64,000 nucleotides of DNA, from positions 1,364,001-1,428,000 of the forward strand of contig NC_011566.1 in assembly GCF_000014885.1 (NCBI RefSeq), written 5' to 3'. Below are positions 43,660 through 52,630 of the stretch, piece by piece. Under the pieces are notes generated by a model, which was not told the DNA's origin, made no database searches, and worked only from the letters and a program-made list of their open reading frames with translations. Made by a program: the position numbers and the translations under genes. The number at the start of each line of letters is the position of its first letter. The stretch's first letter is position 1. The DNA is from Shewanella piezotolerans WP3. Lineage in GTDB: Bacteria; Pseudomonadota; Gammaproteobacteria; Enterobacterales; Shewanellaceae.

Positions 43660-44979
43660 ATGGATGATTTAGTGGAATTTAACACTCGTAGAGTCATTGT
43701 ATTTGGTTTATCTATTATTGTGTTTGCATTCGGTGGCTTTGTTATTTGGGCTAGTTTGACCAAAATCGATGCTGCGGCCATTGCACCTGGTAAGCTGGTG
43801 GCTGAGAGCCAACGCAAGAAAGTGCAGCATCTGCATGGTGGACAAGTAAAACAGATCTTCGCTTTCGAAGGGCAACACGTCGAGCAAGGTCAAACACTCA
43901 TTGAACTTAGTGACGTGCAGGTCGAAGCTGATTATCAACGGATCTTATTAAAAACAGTAAGAGCCCAAGCTCAGATAGATAGGCTTACACCTTTATTGGC
44001 TGGAGTTGGAGCCGATCTCTTAAACCAACCAAGTTTAGTATTTTCCCCCTTCGTTTTGGAGCATCAACAACGAGATGAAGTCGCTCAGATAATCATAATG
44101 CAGCAGTTGATGTATGAAAGACAGACCTCAGACTTTCATCTGTTCGTGCAGCAGTACGCTTTTCAGAAAAATCAGTTAACGCACAGTCTCAAAGGGACGC
44201 AATCAAGGCTGAAGGCAACTCAGAAACAACTCGATTTGGTCAAGGAAGAGGTACAGATGAATGCTAGCCTATTAGATGATGGTTTTGTGTCTAAATCTCG
44301 TCATCTAGCCATTCAGCGCAGTGAATCTGGCGTTGAAGGGTTACTCGCTCAACTTCGTGCGGAAGTCGATGTGATTGCGGCAAGGCTTGGTGAGTTAAAC
44401 CAAAGCCATGAGGCTGAACGCTCAAATAGGCAATTGCATTGGGCACAACAACTGCAAGAGCAACGACAATTAAGAGATGAAGGCTTGCATCGTCTCTCGG
44501 CTCAAATTGATAAGAGGCAGCATATTAACATCGCCGCCGAGCACAGTGGTACGGTCGTTGCGATGGCTATTCACTCTATTGGCGCAGTGATATCTCCGGG
44601 GCAAATATTGATGGAGTTGGTACCAGAAACCGACGAAATGATTGTTGAAGCCTATGTTCGGCCAGAGGATATCGATGTGGTGCATGCGGGCTTGTTGACT
44701 CAGGTCCGGCTAACCGCCTATGACAGCCGCGATGCAATACCAATGACCGGAGAGGTCATTCACGTCTCCGCAGACCGATTTTTCGCGTCAGCCGCTGGGC
44801 AGCCAGAAGGATATTTAGTCAAAGTTAAGCTGAACCCCACTAATAGCAACCATTCTAATATTAAGCTTCATGCAGGTATGTCTGCCGATGTCTTTATTGT
44901 GCTGCAACCTCGCACATTATTGGAATATTTGTTGTCACCACTTGGTAGCTCTTTTGAGCTGGCATTTAGAGAAAGTTAA
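43660..44979 (+). CDS. HlyD family membrane fusion protein (PrtE-like)
   Basis: 439 residues from the ATG at 43660, which follows AAGGACAAGG, 10 bases after the exporter stop. One membrane segment at about 12-34. A lipoyl-type half-motif near 50-80 (QHLHGGQVKQIFAFEGQHVEQGQ), then a long helical hairpin of about 200 residues with many Gln/Leu, the second lipoyl half (AEHSGTVVAMAIHSIGAVIS) and a beta barrel. It bridges the inner-membrane exporter to an outer-membrane TolC-like channel, which is not encoded in this window. Confidence 0.93.
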   Translation: MDDLVEFNTRRVIVFGLSIIVFAFGGFVIWASLTKIDAAAIAPGKLVAESQRKKVQHLHGGQVKQIFAFEGQHVEQGQTLIELSDVQVEADYQRILLKTVRAQAQIDRLTPLLAGVGADLLNQPSLVFSPFVLEHQQRDEVAQIIIMQQLMYERQTSDFHLFVQQYAFQKNQLTHSLKGTQSRLKATQKQLDLVKEEVQMNASLLDDGFVSKSRHLAIQRSESGVEGLLAQLRAEVDVIAARLGELNQSHEAERSNRQLHWAQQLQEQRQLRDEGLHRLSAQIDKRQHINIAAEHSGTVVAMAIHSIGAVISPGQILMELVPETDEMIVEAYVRPEDIDVVHAGLLTQVRLTAYDSRDAIPMTGEVIHVSADRFFASAAGQPEGYLVKVKLNPTNSNHSNIKLHAGMSADVFIVLQPRTLLEYLLSPLGSSFELAFRES

Positions 44980-45037
44980 TTGGCTCATTTAAGTCAATTA
45001 GCTGTAATAACTCCCTATTTAATGAAGGAATTTTGTC

Positions 45038-48000
45038 ATGGATGATACTAATCAAAATGATCTAATAGTTGGTACTGATAGTGATGACCATATTGAAGGA
45101 CTTACTGGCAACGACATAATAGATGGTCGCTCAGGTGATGACTATTTAGTTGGTGGAGAGGGGGACGACACCATCTCTGGTCAGGAGGGGAGAGACTTTA
45201 TCTTGGGTGACCAAGGGTTAGGGGAACAGTCGGATACTCCGGTAATCGAAAATGCGGAGACGACCGCTTGGGGCGTCGAGCAACAGGTGTTTAATGCTGA
45301 AGACTCCATTGAGCCTATGGCTGGAAATTGTGCAGCCAGCCAGATTGTGAATATTGGCGGCTATGTCGGTAATGTCGGTAATACTTTCACCCTCAACGTG
45401 GCTCTGCCTAAGGACAGCCCGGTATTACAAGATGGCGCAGAGCTAACCATAAATATTCTTATTCCCGATGAGAACGGCAATATGGTGATTGCCGCTTCAG
45501 GTACTGCTACACAACTCGCCGATGGAACCATACAGATTAATTTTGAGATCAATAGCGACCAGCTAGACGCAAGCGGCGATATTGAGTTGCAATTTGTCAG
45601 CACTGGTGTTGACGCTGGCACAGAAATCAATATCGATTCTGTAGAACTGCTAGCCCACAACACCTATAACGATGTATTGGACGGTGGCGTTGGTGACGAC
45701 CATCTTATGGGGCAGCAGGGTGAAGATAAATTGTTTGGCGGAGATGGTGATGATCAGCTCGATGGTGGCATTAATAACGACGAATTGCATGGTGAAGCGG
45801 GTGATGATCTATTAATGGGCGGCCAGGGTGATGACCTGCTTACTGGTGGCGAGGGACAAGACACCCTGATGGGCGGTGATGATAACGATACACTTGCTGG
45901 TGGCGCAGGCAATGACACCTTGATGGGGGAGCTTGGTGATGACACGCTTGAAGGTGGTGATGGGGACGACTTACTCATTGGTGATGATGGTAACGATACG
46001 CTGATTGGTGGTGCGGGTCACGATTCTCTATTAGGTGGAAAAGGCATTGATGAGCTCAGTGGCGGCAGCGGAAATGATTACCTACAAGGTGATGAAGGTG
46101 ACGATGTCTTAGCGGGTGGAGAGGGAAACGATACGCTAATTGCAGGTAGTGGTGCTGATGAGCTTGACGGTGGTAGTGGTGCCGATGTCTTACTTGCGGG
46201 GAGTGGCGATGATACGTTAACGGGCGGTGAAGGCGACGATAAGCTATTTGGTGAAGAGGGCAGCGATACGCTAAGCGGTGGTGCTGGTAACGATGAACTG
46301 CACGCAGGTGGTGGTGATGATGTGCTTACGGGTGGGGCGGGTGATGATGTGCTGTTTGGTTATGCTGGCGCCAACGTACTCGATGGTGGCAGCGGAAATG
46401 ACACCATCTATGGTGGCAGTGATAGCGACCAAATTAATGCTGGTGAAGGAGATGATCTCGTTTATGCCGAGTCTGGTGATGATGTCATTGAAGGCGGAGT
46501 GGGTAATGATGCGCTGTTTGGTGGCGACGGTAATAATACGATAGATGGTGGCACTGGCCACGACTCGATATATGCAGGTGACGGTGATGACACTCTTATT
46601 GGTGGCAGTGGTGATGACAAGATTTATTCTGGCGCTGGCAGCAACACCATCGACGCTGGTGATGGTAACGACTTAGTTTATGCGGGCGTTGACGCCGATA
46701 CCATTGATGCTGGTAGCGGTGATGATGTTATTTTCTCTGACGCAGGCGATGATACCGTTATAGCAGGTGCGGGTAATGATCAGATATATGCGGGTGCTGG
46801 CGACGACGTTATAACCGGGGGCGAAGGTGACGACACTATCTATGCAGAAGATGGCGATGATTTAGTTATTGGGGGCGTTGGTAACGATACCCTCTATGGT
46901 GGAGCTGGAGCTGATAGGTTAGAAGGTGGCGAAGGTAACGATGCTCTCAGTGGTGGTGAAGGTAACGATGAGCTGTTATCTGGCAGTGGTGATAATTTTC
47001 TCGATGGTGGTAGCGGAGATGACATTATTACTGCACAAGACGGTGACGATGTGTTGATTGGTGGCGATGGTCACGACAGTATTATAGCGGGAGCTGGTGA
47101 TGACATTATCGATGCAGGACTTGGAAATGACACCATTGATGCGGGTGATGGCAATGATACGGTCTATGCCCAAGATGGTAACGATACCATTGAAGGGGGG
47201 TTAGGCAATGACTTGCTTCACGGAGGGCAAGGTATTGACCATCTTGATGGTGGTGAAGGTGATGATACTCTCTATGGCGGTGGTGGCGCGGATACCTTAA
47301 TTGGTGGAGCTGGTAATGACTTAGTCGATGGTGGCGAAGGTGATGATGTTATTACCGGTGGAGAGGGGGATGACACGCTTATCGGTGGCAGTGGTGCGGA
47401 CCAACTTTCAGGTGGTCTAGGCGATGACGTACTCGTTGGTGATGCTGGAGATGATACGCTTTTAGGTGAAGCGGGTAATGACACAATTTATGCTGGGGCG
47501 GGCAGTGATTCATTGTTAGGCGGTGCAGGGGATGACAAATTGTATGGCGGTGACGGTGACGACGAGCTTATTGGTGGCGAGGGTTACGATGAGCTTTATG
47601 GTGGCGCAGGCAATGACACGCTTTATGCCGAGAATGAAGCAGGCTTGCTCGCAGGTGGTGAAGGAGACGATAAGCTTATTGGTGGCACGGCAGACGATCA
47701 GCTCTACGGCGATGGTGGTAATGATACGATTTTAGCTGCAGAAGGTGATGACTTAGTTTTTGCTGGTGCGGGTGATGACACCGTTGACACAGGCACTGGT
47801 GATGATGTGGTCTTTGCTGGTACTGGTAGCGATAATATTGCAACTGGTGCAGGAGATGACCAAGTCTTTGGTGAAGACGGAGATAATACTATCAACACCG
47901 GTGAGGGCAAAGATGAGATCTACGGTGGAGTCGGTGCTGATACTGTTTACGCCGGAACAGGAGATGACGTCATTTATGGCGGTGATGGTAATGACGCCTT

Positions 48001-49804
48001 GCATGGCGAAGAGGGGGATGATTTCATTGATGGTGGCACAGGCTCCGATACCATATCTGGTGGTGTCGGAGCTGATCTCATATTTGGTGGTGATGGCAGT
48101 GACACTATCGCTGGAGATGAAGGTAATGACCTGCTATTTGGGGGAGAAGGGCATGATCAAATAGCTGGTGGTGAGGGCGATGACCAACTATTTGGCGAAG
48201 CTGGTGATGATAGCTTATCCGGAGGAGCTGGAGCCGACTTGTTATTTGGTGGTGCGGGGGATGATACCTTAGATGGTGGTGACGCGGATGATCAACTCTT
48301 TGCTGGTGACGGTGATGATAATGTTATTGGCGGCTTAGGCAGTGACTTTGTCGATGGAGGCAGTGGTCATGACACTATCGCTGGCGGTGAAGGTGATGAT
48401 GTTCTGCTTGGTGGTGATGGTAACGATACTATCGAAGGTGGCGCTGGAAAGGACAAGCTATTTGCTGGTACTGGTAATGATCACTTGATTGGTGGTGAAG
48501 GTGATGATGAATTGCATGGAGAGTTTGGTGACAACACCCTTGATGGTGGAGCGGGTGACGATGTTATCTATGGTGGTAGCGGTAATGATCGGTTAATTGG
48601 CGGCGAAGGTAAGGATCACCTCGAATCGCACCTTGGTAATAATACTGTTGAAGGCGGCAGTGGTGAGGATACGATAATAACTGGTAGTGGTCATGACACT
48701 ATTGATGGCGGTGATGATAATGACTCCATTGAGGCTGGGGCTGGAGATAATATAGTCTCTGGCGGAGCGGGCGATGACACTATAACAACTGGTAGTGGTC
48801 ATGATTTGATCGCTGGTGGTGAAGGAGACGATATCATTCACGCAGGAGAAGGGCACAATCAAGTCAGTGGTGGTGCGGGTAATGACAGCATTATAGCGGG
48901 CATTGGCAGTGACACTATCTCTGGTGGTGAAGGTCATGACATCATTGATGCAGGTAACGGCGATAATCAAATTAGTGGCGATGCTGGTAACGATACCTTG
49001 ATTGCAGGGGCTGGTAGCGATGTGATCTCAGGCGGAGCGGGGGATGACACTATTCGTGCTGGCGATGGTCACAACACGGTTACAGGCGGTGAAGGTGATG
49101 ATTCGATCATAGCAGGTGAAGGACATGACAATCTCTCCGGTGGTGCAGGCAACGATAGGTTAGAAGCGGGTGCAGGTAATAACACAGTAAGTGGTGGTGA
49201 TGGCGATGATGTTCTGATTGCAACAGGTGGCGATGATAATCTAAGCGGGGGCGCAGGCTCAGATAACTTAAATGCTGGCAATGGTAATAACCAACTGTTT
49301 GGCGGAGATGGTAATGACAAACTGACAAGTGGTTCAGGCTCTGATCTGCTCGAAGGCGGCGCGGGTAATGATGCGCTTAGCTCGGGTAGTGGCAATGATC
49401 AACTGTTTGGTGGCGAGGGGAATGATAACTTAAGCGGTGGTTCAGGTGACGACATGCTTTACGGTGAAGCTGGCAATGATAAGTTGACCGGTGGAGGCGG
49501 TAATGACCAACTCTTTGGTGGGGACGGGGATGATAAGCTTGTAGGAAGCGGCGGCAATGACCAGCTTCATGGTGATGTTGGCAACGACCAACTCAGTGGC
49601 GGCAGCGGTAATGACATGCTGTTTGCAGGTGTTGGTGATGACAAGCTCGACGGTGGTAGCGGAAGTGATGAACTGTATGGTGGTGATGGCGCGGATACGT
49701 TAGCAGGCGGCAGCGGCGATGACATTCTTTTCGGCGACAGCGGTGCCGATACTCTTGATGGTGGTACTGGGGTAGATACACTTTTTGGCGGAGCCAGGAG
49801 ATGA
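45038..49804 (+). CDS. Giant RTX calcium-binding protein, type I secreted; frame broken near the C-terminus
   Basis: 1588 residues as read. Residues 1-60 already contain RTX units (GNDIIDGRSGDDYLVGG). A non-repeat, beta-rich domain of about 135 residues follows (about 75-210). From about 211 to the end it is all GGxGxDxUx nonapeptides, roughly 150 by length, which bind calcium and fold as beta-rolls. No protease, lipase or other catalytic domain is seen, so a structural role (surface layer, matrix or adhesin) is an inference. The ATG follows GAAGGAAT and lies 58 bases after the fusion protein. The frame stops at GCC AGG AGA TGA; one base fewer at 49793-49796 would continue into the C-terminal domain at 49794-50324. 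See the finding on the frameshift. Confidence 0.88.
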   Translation: MDDTNQNDLIVGTDSDDHIEGLTGNDIIDGRSGDDYLVGGEGDDTISGQEGRDFILGDQGLGEQSDTPVIENAETTAWGVEQQVFNAEDSIEPMAGNCAASQIVNIGGYVGNVGNTFTLNVALPKDSPVLQDGAELTINILIPDENGNMVIAASGTATQLADGTIQINFEINSDQLDASGDIELQFVSTGVDAGTEINIDSVELLAHNTYNDVLDGGVGDDHLMGQQGEDKLFGGDGDDQLDGGINNDELHGEAGDDLLMGGQGDDLLTGGEGQDTLMGGDDNDTLAGGAGNDTLMGELGDDTLEGGDGDDLLIGDDGNDTLIGGAGHDSLLGGKGIDELSGGSGNDYLQGDEGDDVLAGGEGNDTLIAGSGADELDGGSGADVLLAGSGDDTLTGGEGDDKLFGEEGSDTLSGGAGNDELHAGGGDDVLTGGAGDDVLFGYAGANVLDGGSGNDTIYGGSDSDQINAGEGDDLVYAESGDDVIEGGVGNDALFGGDGNNTIDGGTGHDSIYAGDGDDTLIGGSGDDKIYSGAGSNTIDAGDGNDLVYAGVDADTIDAGSGDDVIFSDAGDDTVIAGAGNDQIYAGAGDDVITGGEGDDTIYAEDGDDLVIGGVGNDTLYGGAGADRLEGGEGNDALSGGEGNDELLSGSGDNFLDGGSGDDIITAQDGDDVLIGGDGHDSIIAGAGDDIIDAGLGNDTIDAGDGNDTVYAQDGNDTIEGGLGNDLLHGGQGIDHLDGGEGDDTLYGGGGADTLIGGAGNDLVDGGEGDDVITGGEGDDTLIGGSGADQLSGGLGDDVLVGDAGDDTLLGEAGNDTIYAGAGSDSLLGGAGDDKLYGGDGDDELIGGEGYDELYGGAGNDTLYAENEAGLLAGGEGDDKLIGGTADDQLYGDGGNDTILAAEGDDLVFAGAGDDTVDTGTGDDVVFAGTGSDNIATGAGDDQVFGEDGDNTINTGEGKDEIYGGVGADTVYAGTGDDVIYGGDGNDALHGEEGDDFIDGGTGSDTISGGVGADLIFGGDGSDTIAGDEGNDLLFGGEGHDQIAGGEGDDQLFGEAGDDSLSGGAGADLLFGGAGDDTLDGGDADDQLFAGDGDDNVIGGLGSDFVDGGSGHDTIAGGEGDDVLLGGDGNDTIEGGAGKDKLFAGTGNDHLIGGEGDDELHGEFGDNTLDGGAGDDVIYGGSGNDRLIGGEGKDHLESHLGNNTVEGGSGEDTIITGSGHDTIDGGDDNDSIEAGAGDNIVSGGAGDDTITTGSGHDLIAGGEGDDIIHAGEGHNQVSGGAGNDSIIAGIGSDTISGGEGHDIIDAGNGDNQISGDAGNDTLIAGAGSDVISGGAGDDTIRAGDGHNTVTGGEGDDSIIAGEGHDNLSGGAGNDRLEAGAGNNTVSGGDGDDVLIATGGDDNLSGGAGSDNLNAGNGNNQLFGGDGNDKLTSGSGSDLLEGGAGNDALSSGSGNDQLFGGEGNDNLSGGSGDDMLYGEAGNDKLTGGGGNDQLFGGDGDDKLVGSGGNDQLHGDVGNDQLSGGSGNDMLFAGVGDDKLDGGSGSDELYGGDGADTLAGGSGDDILFGDSGADTLDGGTGVDTLFGGARR
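45668..49803 (+). repeat. RTX nonapeptide-coding repeat tract (27-bp period)
   Basis: About 4.1 kb of degenerate 27-bp units coding GGxGxDxUx. Units drift in sequence, so there are no long identical direct repeats visible to the eye, but GGTGATGAT-like words recur throughout. Confidence 0.9.
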
Positions 49805-50324
49805 TACTCTTGTCTTTGATAGAGGTGATTTTGGCAATAACGTTGACGGCAGCATGGATAGTAATAGCTTTAGTTATGATGGTGGTGACGGTTTCGATGT
49901 TCTGCAAGTTTCAGGTGACAGCAATGAGATCATCGATATGACAGGGGCTGGCATTCAAAATATGGAAGCTTTTATCGTTGAAGACGGCGTGACCGATATT
50001 CAGTTAATGCTGTCTCTGGATAAGATTTACCAGCAGAGCGACGGCGATGGCATTGTTGGTAATGATAATGACGACCCATTTGAAAACAATTTCTTGGTCG
50101 TCGGTAGTGAAAACCTAGACTTGTCTGGCGGTAATTGGACCCAATCAGACAATACATTAAGTAGCCAGGATATGGACGATGAACTACGTCAGAAATATGA
50201 AGCTGAAGGAGTGGACATTGATGAGCTTCAAGGCTTTATTTTCTCCAGCGATGAAGGTGATGTTGTTATATGGAGTGACATCGATATTGGAGATATTTCA
50301 CTAAACGATGAAGCATTAGGATAG
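49794..50324 (+). pseudogene. Displaced C-terminal domain of the RTX protein (+1 frame)
   Basis: This frame continues the RTX protein after the break: the last repeat GDDTLVFDRGDFG, then about 160 residues without repeats, ending IDIGDISLNDEALG. Acidic, hydrophobic-spotted C-termini of this kind carry the type I secretion signal. There is no start codon or ribosome site that would let it be made alone: the only ATG nearby (49801) is in a third frame. It should be read with the gene at 45038-49804 as one broken or recoded gene of about 1764 residues. Confidence 0.8.
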
Positions 50325-50382
50325 TGGAATTAGCGCCTCCTCTGAAGAGTTAGGCGCCTATGAATCAGAAACTTGCTACGGG

Positions 50383-50571
50383 CTACCAGCTTCGAATGTT
50401 TTGATCTGCCGTTAACCAAAGCAAGAAACCTAAGGCGAAGATAATCGTTAAACTAATACCGACGATATAGAGAAAGCCTTTTCTTCCTTGTTTAAGAGGT
50501 ACGCCGTTATAATTGAGAAATAATGCCCATGCAAGCGAGAGCAGTAACGGAAGAATAAACAACTTAGCCAT
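50383..50571 (-). CDS. Small membrane protein, unknown
   Basis: 62 residues from the ATG at 50571, ten bases after CGAGG; a GTG at 50595 is also in frame. Two membrane segments (about 4-22 and 34-54) joined by a loop rich in Lys/Gly (VPLKQGRKG). It resembles small conserved membrane proteins of marine gammaproteobacteria; I do not recognise a named family. It converges with the RTX gene, which ends 58 bases away. Confidence 0.65.
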   Translation of the reverse strand: MAKLFILPLLLSLAWALFLNYNGVPLKQGRKGFLYIVGISLTIIFALGFLLWLTADQNIRSW

Positions 50572-50624
50572 ACTTAATGCCTCGAAATTAGTCACTTAGT
50601 AATATGATTTGAAAGTATAAATTA

Positions 50625-50650
50625 AAAAGGCCGCGAATGCGGCCTTTTCT
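50625..50650. terminator. Terminator of the DAACS symporter gene
   Basis: AAAAGGCCGC, GAAT, GCGGCCTTTT. On the minus strand the stem is followed by TTTTTAAT, so it ends the symporter transcript. Confidence 0.85.
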
Positions 50651-50665
50651 TTTACTCATGTGGAA

Positions 50666-51916
50666 CTAGCTTGTTGCATTTTCCGTCGCGGTTAACTCTT
50701 GGGCGTTAAACTGGGCCTCATCGAGTTGGCCTTCTGACTTGCCAATAACCACAGCTGTCATCATGTCGCCGGTAACGTTAGTTGCGGTGCGGATCATGTC
50801 AATAATTCGATCGATTGCGGCAATAAATGCAATCCCCTCAAGTGGCAATCCAACAACGCCTAAAGTGACAGTTAGCATAACCATTGCACTGCCTGGCACG
50901 CCGGCAGTCCCTACTGAGGCTACAGTTGCTGTTACGGCAATGAGCATGTAGTCAGTCATATCGAGGGGAATACCATAGATTTGAGCGATAAAAATAGCGG
51001 CTATTGCAGGGTAAATACCACCACAGCCATCCATATTCATGGTCGCACCAAGTGGTAGCACAAATGAGCTATAACGTTTAGACACTCCCATTGATTCAGT
51101 GCAACGAGTACTGGCGGGCAATGTACCAAAACTTGATGCCGTCGTGAATGCGACAATTTGTGCTGGTATGGCTTTTCTAAAGAATTGAACAGGGCTTAAT
51201 TTGGCCACAAACTTTACTAAGCCGCCATAGACGAAAATAATGTGAATTAATGCAGCTAGATAAATAGCACCAATAAATTTACCCAAAGGTAGCAGCATCG
51301 ATAAACCATATTCACCTACAACCCAGGCCATGAGACCGAATACACCAATTGGAGTTAGTTTTAACACCATGCGGGTAAGCTGGAACATTACCTCGGCACC
51401 TGCTTCAAGCGTTTTTTTCAGTGGTTCAGCTTTTTCGCCAACTTTATTGATAGCAATACCAATCAATGCCGCAAATACTATAATCTGCAGTACTTTTCCT
51501 TCGGCAAGTGAGGCAAATGGGTTCACAGGTACCATGTTAAGTAGTACTTGCGCAAAACCCGGAACATGACGTTCGCTCACTTCACTTGCTACAAGTTCCG
51601 TGGTTCCGCCCATATCAATCAATGAGCCGATCGTTAAGCCTATCAGGGAGGCAATCGTACCGGTTAGCATAAACATGCCTAAGGTCTTAAAGCTTAATCG
51701 TTTCAGGTTCGCCTGTGAGCCTAAAGAGGTGATACTGACGACAATGGCGCAGAAAATAAGCGGGGCAACCAGCATTTTAATAGCGCTGATAAATAGATCG
51801 CCAAGTGGCTTTAATACCGTTGCGGATTCACCAAAGATAACGCCAACAGCGGCGCCAAGCACAAAGGCAGCCAATACCTTTTGCCAAAAAGGGATGTTTT
51901 TAATCGTTTGCCACAT
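50666..51916 (-). CDS. Dicarboxylate/amino acid:cation symporter (DAACS family)
   Basis: 416 residues with about eight membrane segments and two re-entrant hairpins. SSFGTLPASTRC is the HP1 serine-rich motif and GATMNMDGCGGIYPAIAAIF includes the NMDGT-like motif of TM7; GVPGSAMVM forms HP2. Members take up glutamate, aspartate or C4-dicarboxylates with Na+ or H+; which one is unclear. The usual NMDGT is NMDGC here. A GTGAC-N6-GTCAC palindrome lies 41 bases upstream. Confidence 0.92.
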   Translation of the reverse strand: MWQTIKNIPFWQKVLAAFVLGAAVGVIFGESATVLKPLGDLFISAIKMLVAPLIFCAIVVSITSLGSQANLKRLSFKTLGMFMLTGTIASLIGLTIGSLIDMGGTTELVASEVSERHVPGFAQVLLNMVPVNPFASLAEGKVLQIIVFAALIGIAINKVGEKAEPLKKTLEAGAEVMFQLTRMVLKLTPIGVFGLMAWVVGEYGLSMLLPLGKFIGAIYLAALIHIIFVYGGLVKFVAKLSPVQFFRKAIPAQIVAFTTASSFGTLPASTRCTESMGVSKRYSSFVLPLGATMNMDGCGGIYPAIAAIFIAQIYGIPLDMTDYMLIAVTATVASVGTAGVPGSAMVMLTVTLGVVGLPLEGIAFIAAIDRIIDMIRTATNVTGDMMTAVVIGKSEGQLDEAQFNAQELTATENATS

Positions 51917-52630
51917 TATTAATATTCCAAATATTCTATTTTTATAATTAGTTTAGGTGACATTGTTGTCACTTTATTTATTGCAATCGTTTGTTCATAA
52001 ACGATCCCTTCAGTGCAGCGAAGGTGAATTAGCCAATCGTTAGCATTCTATAGAGAGAGTACCTTGATTAACAAACCGATTTAGTTATAACTTATTGTCA
52101 TATCAAAGTTTGTTTTAATTATATTAACAGTTAACCATTAAGTAACATGACTTACAAGTATTGCAAATAACATAAAAACATTAATGTATATGGTGGCTTA
52201 TGTCGGCAAATCGCGATTTGAAACGGAAAAGAGTGCAAACGGTTTGTTGTTAAGTGTCGTTATTTTTTTATTAGTCAGTGATTCAAACTAAAGGGTACTC
52301 GCTGGTTGTTTTAACCAGAGTGAGTAATACTATACTCTTCCTGTAAAGTACTCATTCCTGCATTTCTGTCGGATAGGCTGAAAGCCTGTTGTTTAGAGAG
52401 CCATAACCCCCTTTTTAATATGACTAAGCAGTGCCAATATTTAGCAGAAGCTCCTAAAGGGCATGATGAGAAACAACTTATTACAGTGTGGTGGAATATT
52501 GAGTTCCAATAACGAGTACTATAATTTAATGTCCTGTCGACATGTCGGACCCTGTATTTTGAGATTATTTGGGTATATAACTAAGTTCAGATGAGAGAAC
52601 AATATCGCATTCAAGCGAAGGAGATAAAAA
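51917..52630. other. 714-bp intergenic region between divergent symporter and M16 peptidase genes
   Basis: No gene. It holds a GTGAC-N6-GTCAC palindrome at 51957-51972, a CTGGTT/AACCAG hairpin at 52302-52318 followed by TATACT (52331-52336), and a TATAAT at 52520-52525 with a poor -35 (TTGAGT, 15 bases). Any of these may drive the M16 gene; none is certain. Confidence 0.5.
51957..51972. promoter_or_regulatory. Palindrome upstream of the symporter gene
   Basis: GTGAC-ATTGTT-GTCAC. The half-site spacing is two bases too long for a CRP site; a different regulator may bind it. Confidence 0.3.

Noticed and set aside
45668..49803. Repeat tract considered as a CRISPR or satellite array
   Set aside because: There are no spacers of constant length, and the period is exactly nine codons in one frame.
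49801..49840. Translation restart at the ATG at 49801 after the RTX stop (AGGAG lies before it)
   Set aside because: That ATG is in a third frame, not the frame of the C-terminal domain.
45361..49907. Many open frames on both strands inside the RTX gene
   Set aside because: The 27-bp periodic, GC-skewed codons keep other frames open. Their products are low-complexity Ser/Pro or Ile/Thr strings with no ribosome sites.
51957..51972. CRP site upstream of the symporter
   Set aside because: GTGA and TCAC are separated by eight bases rather than six.
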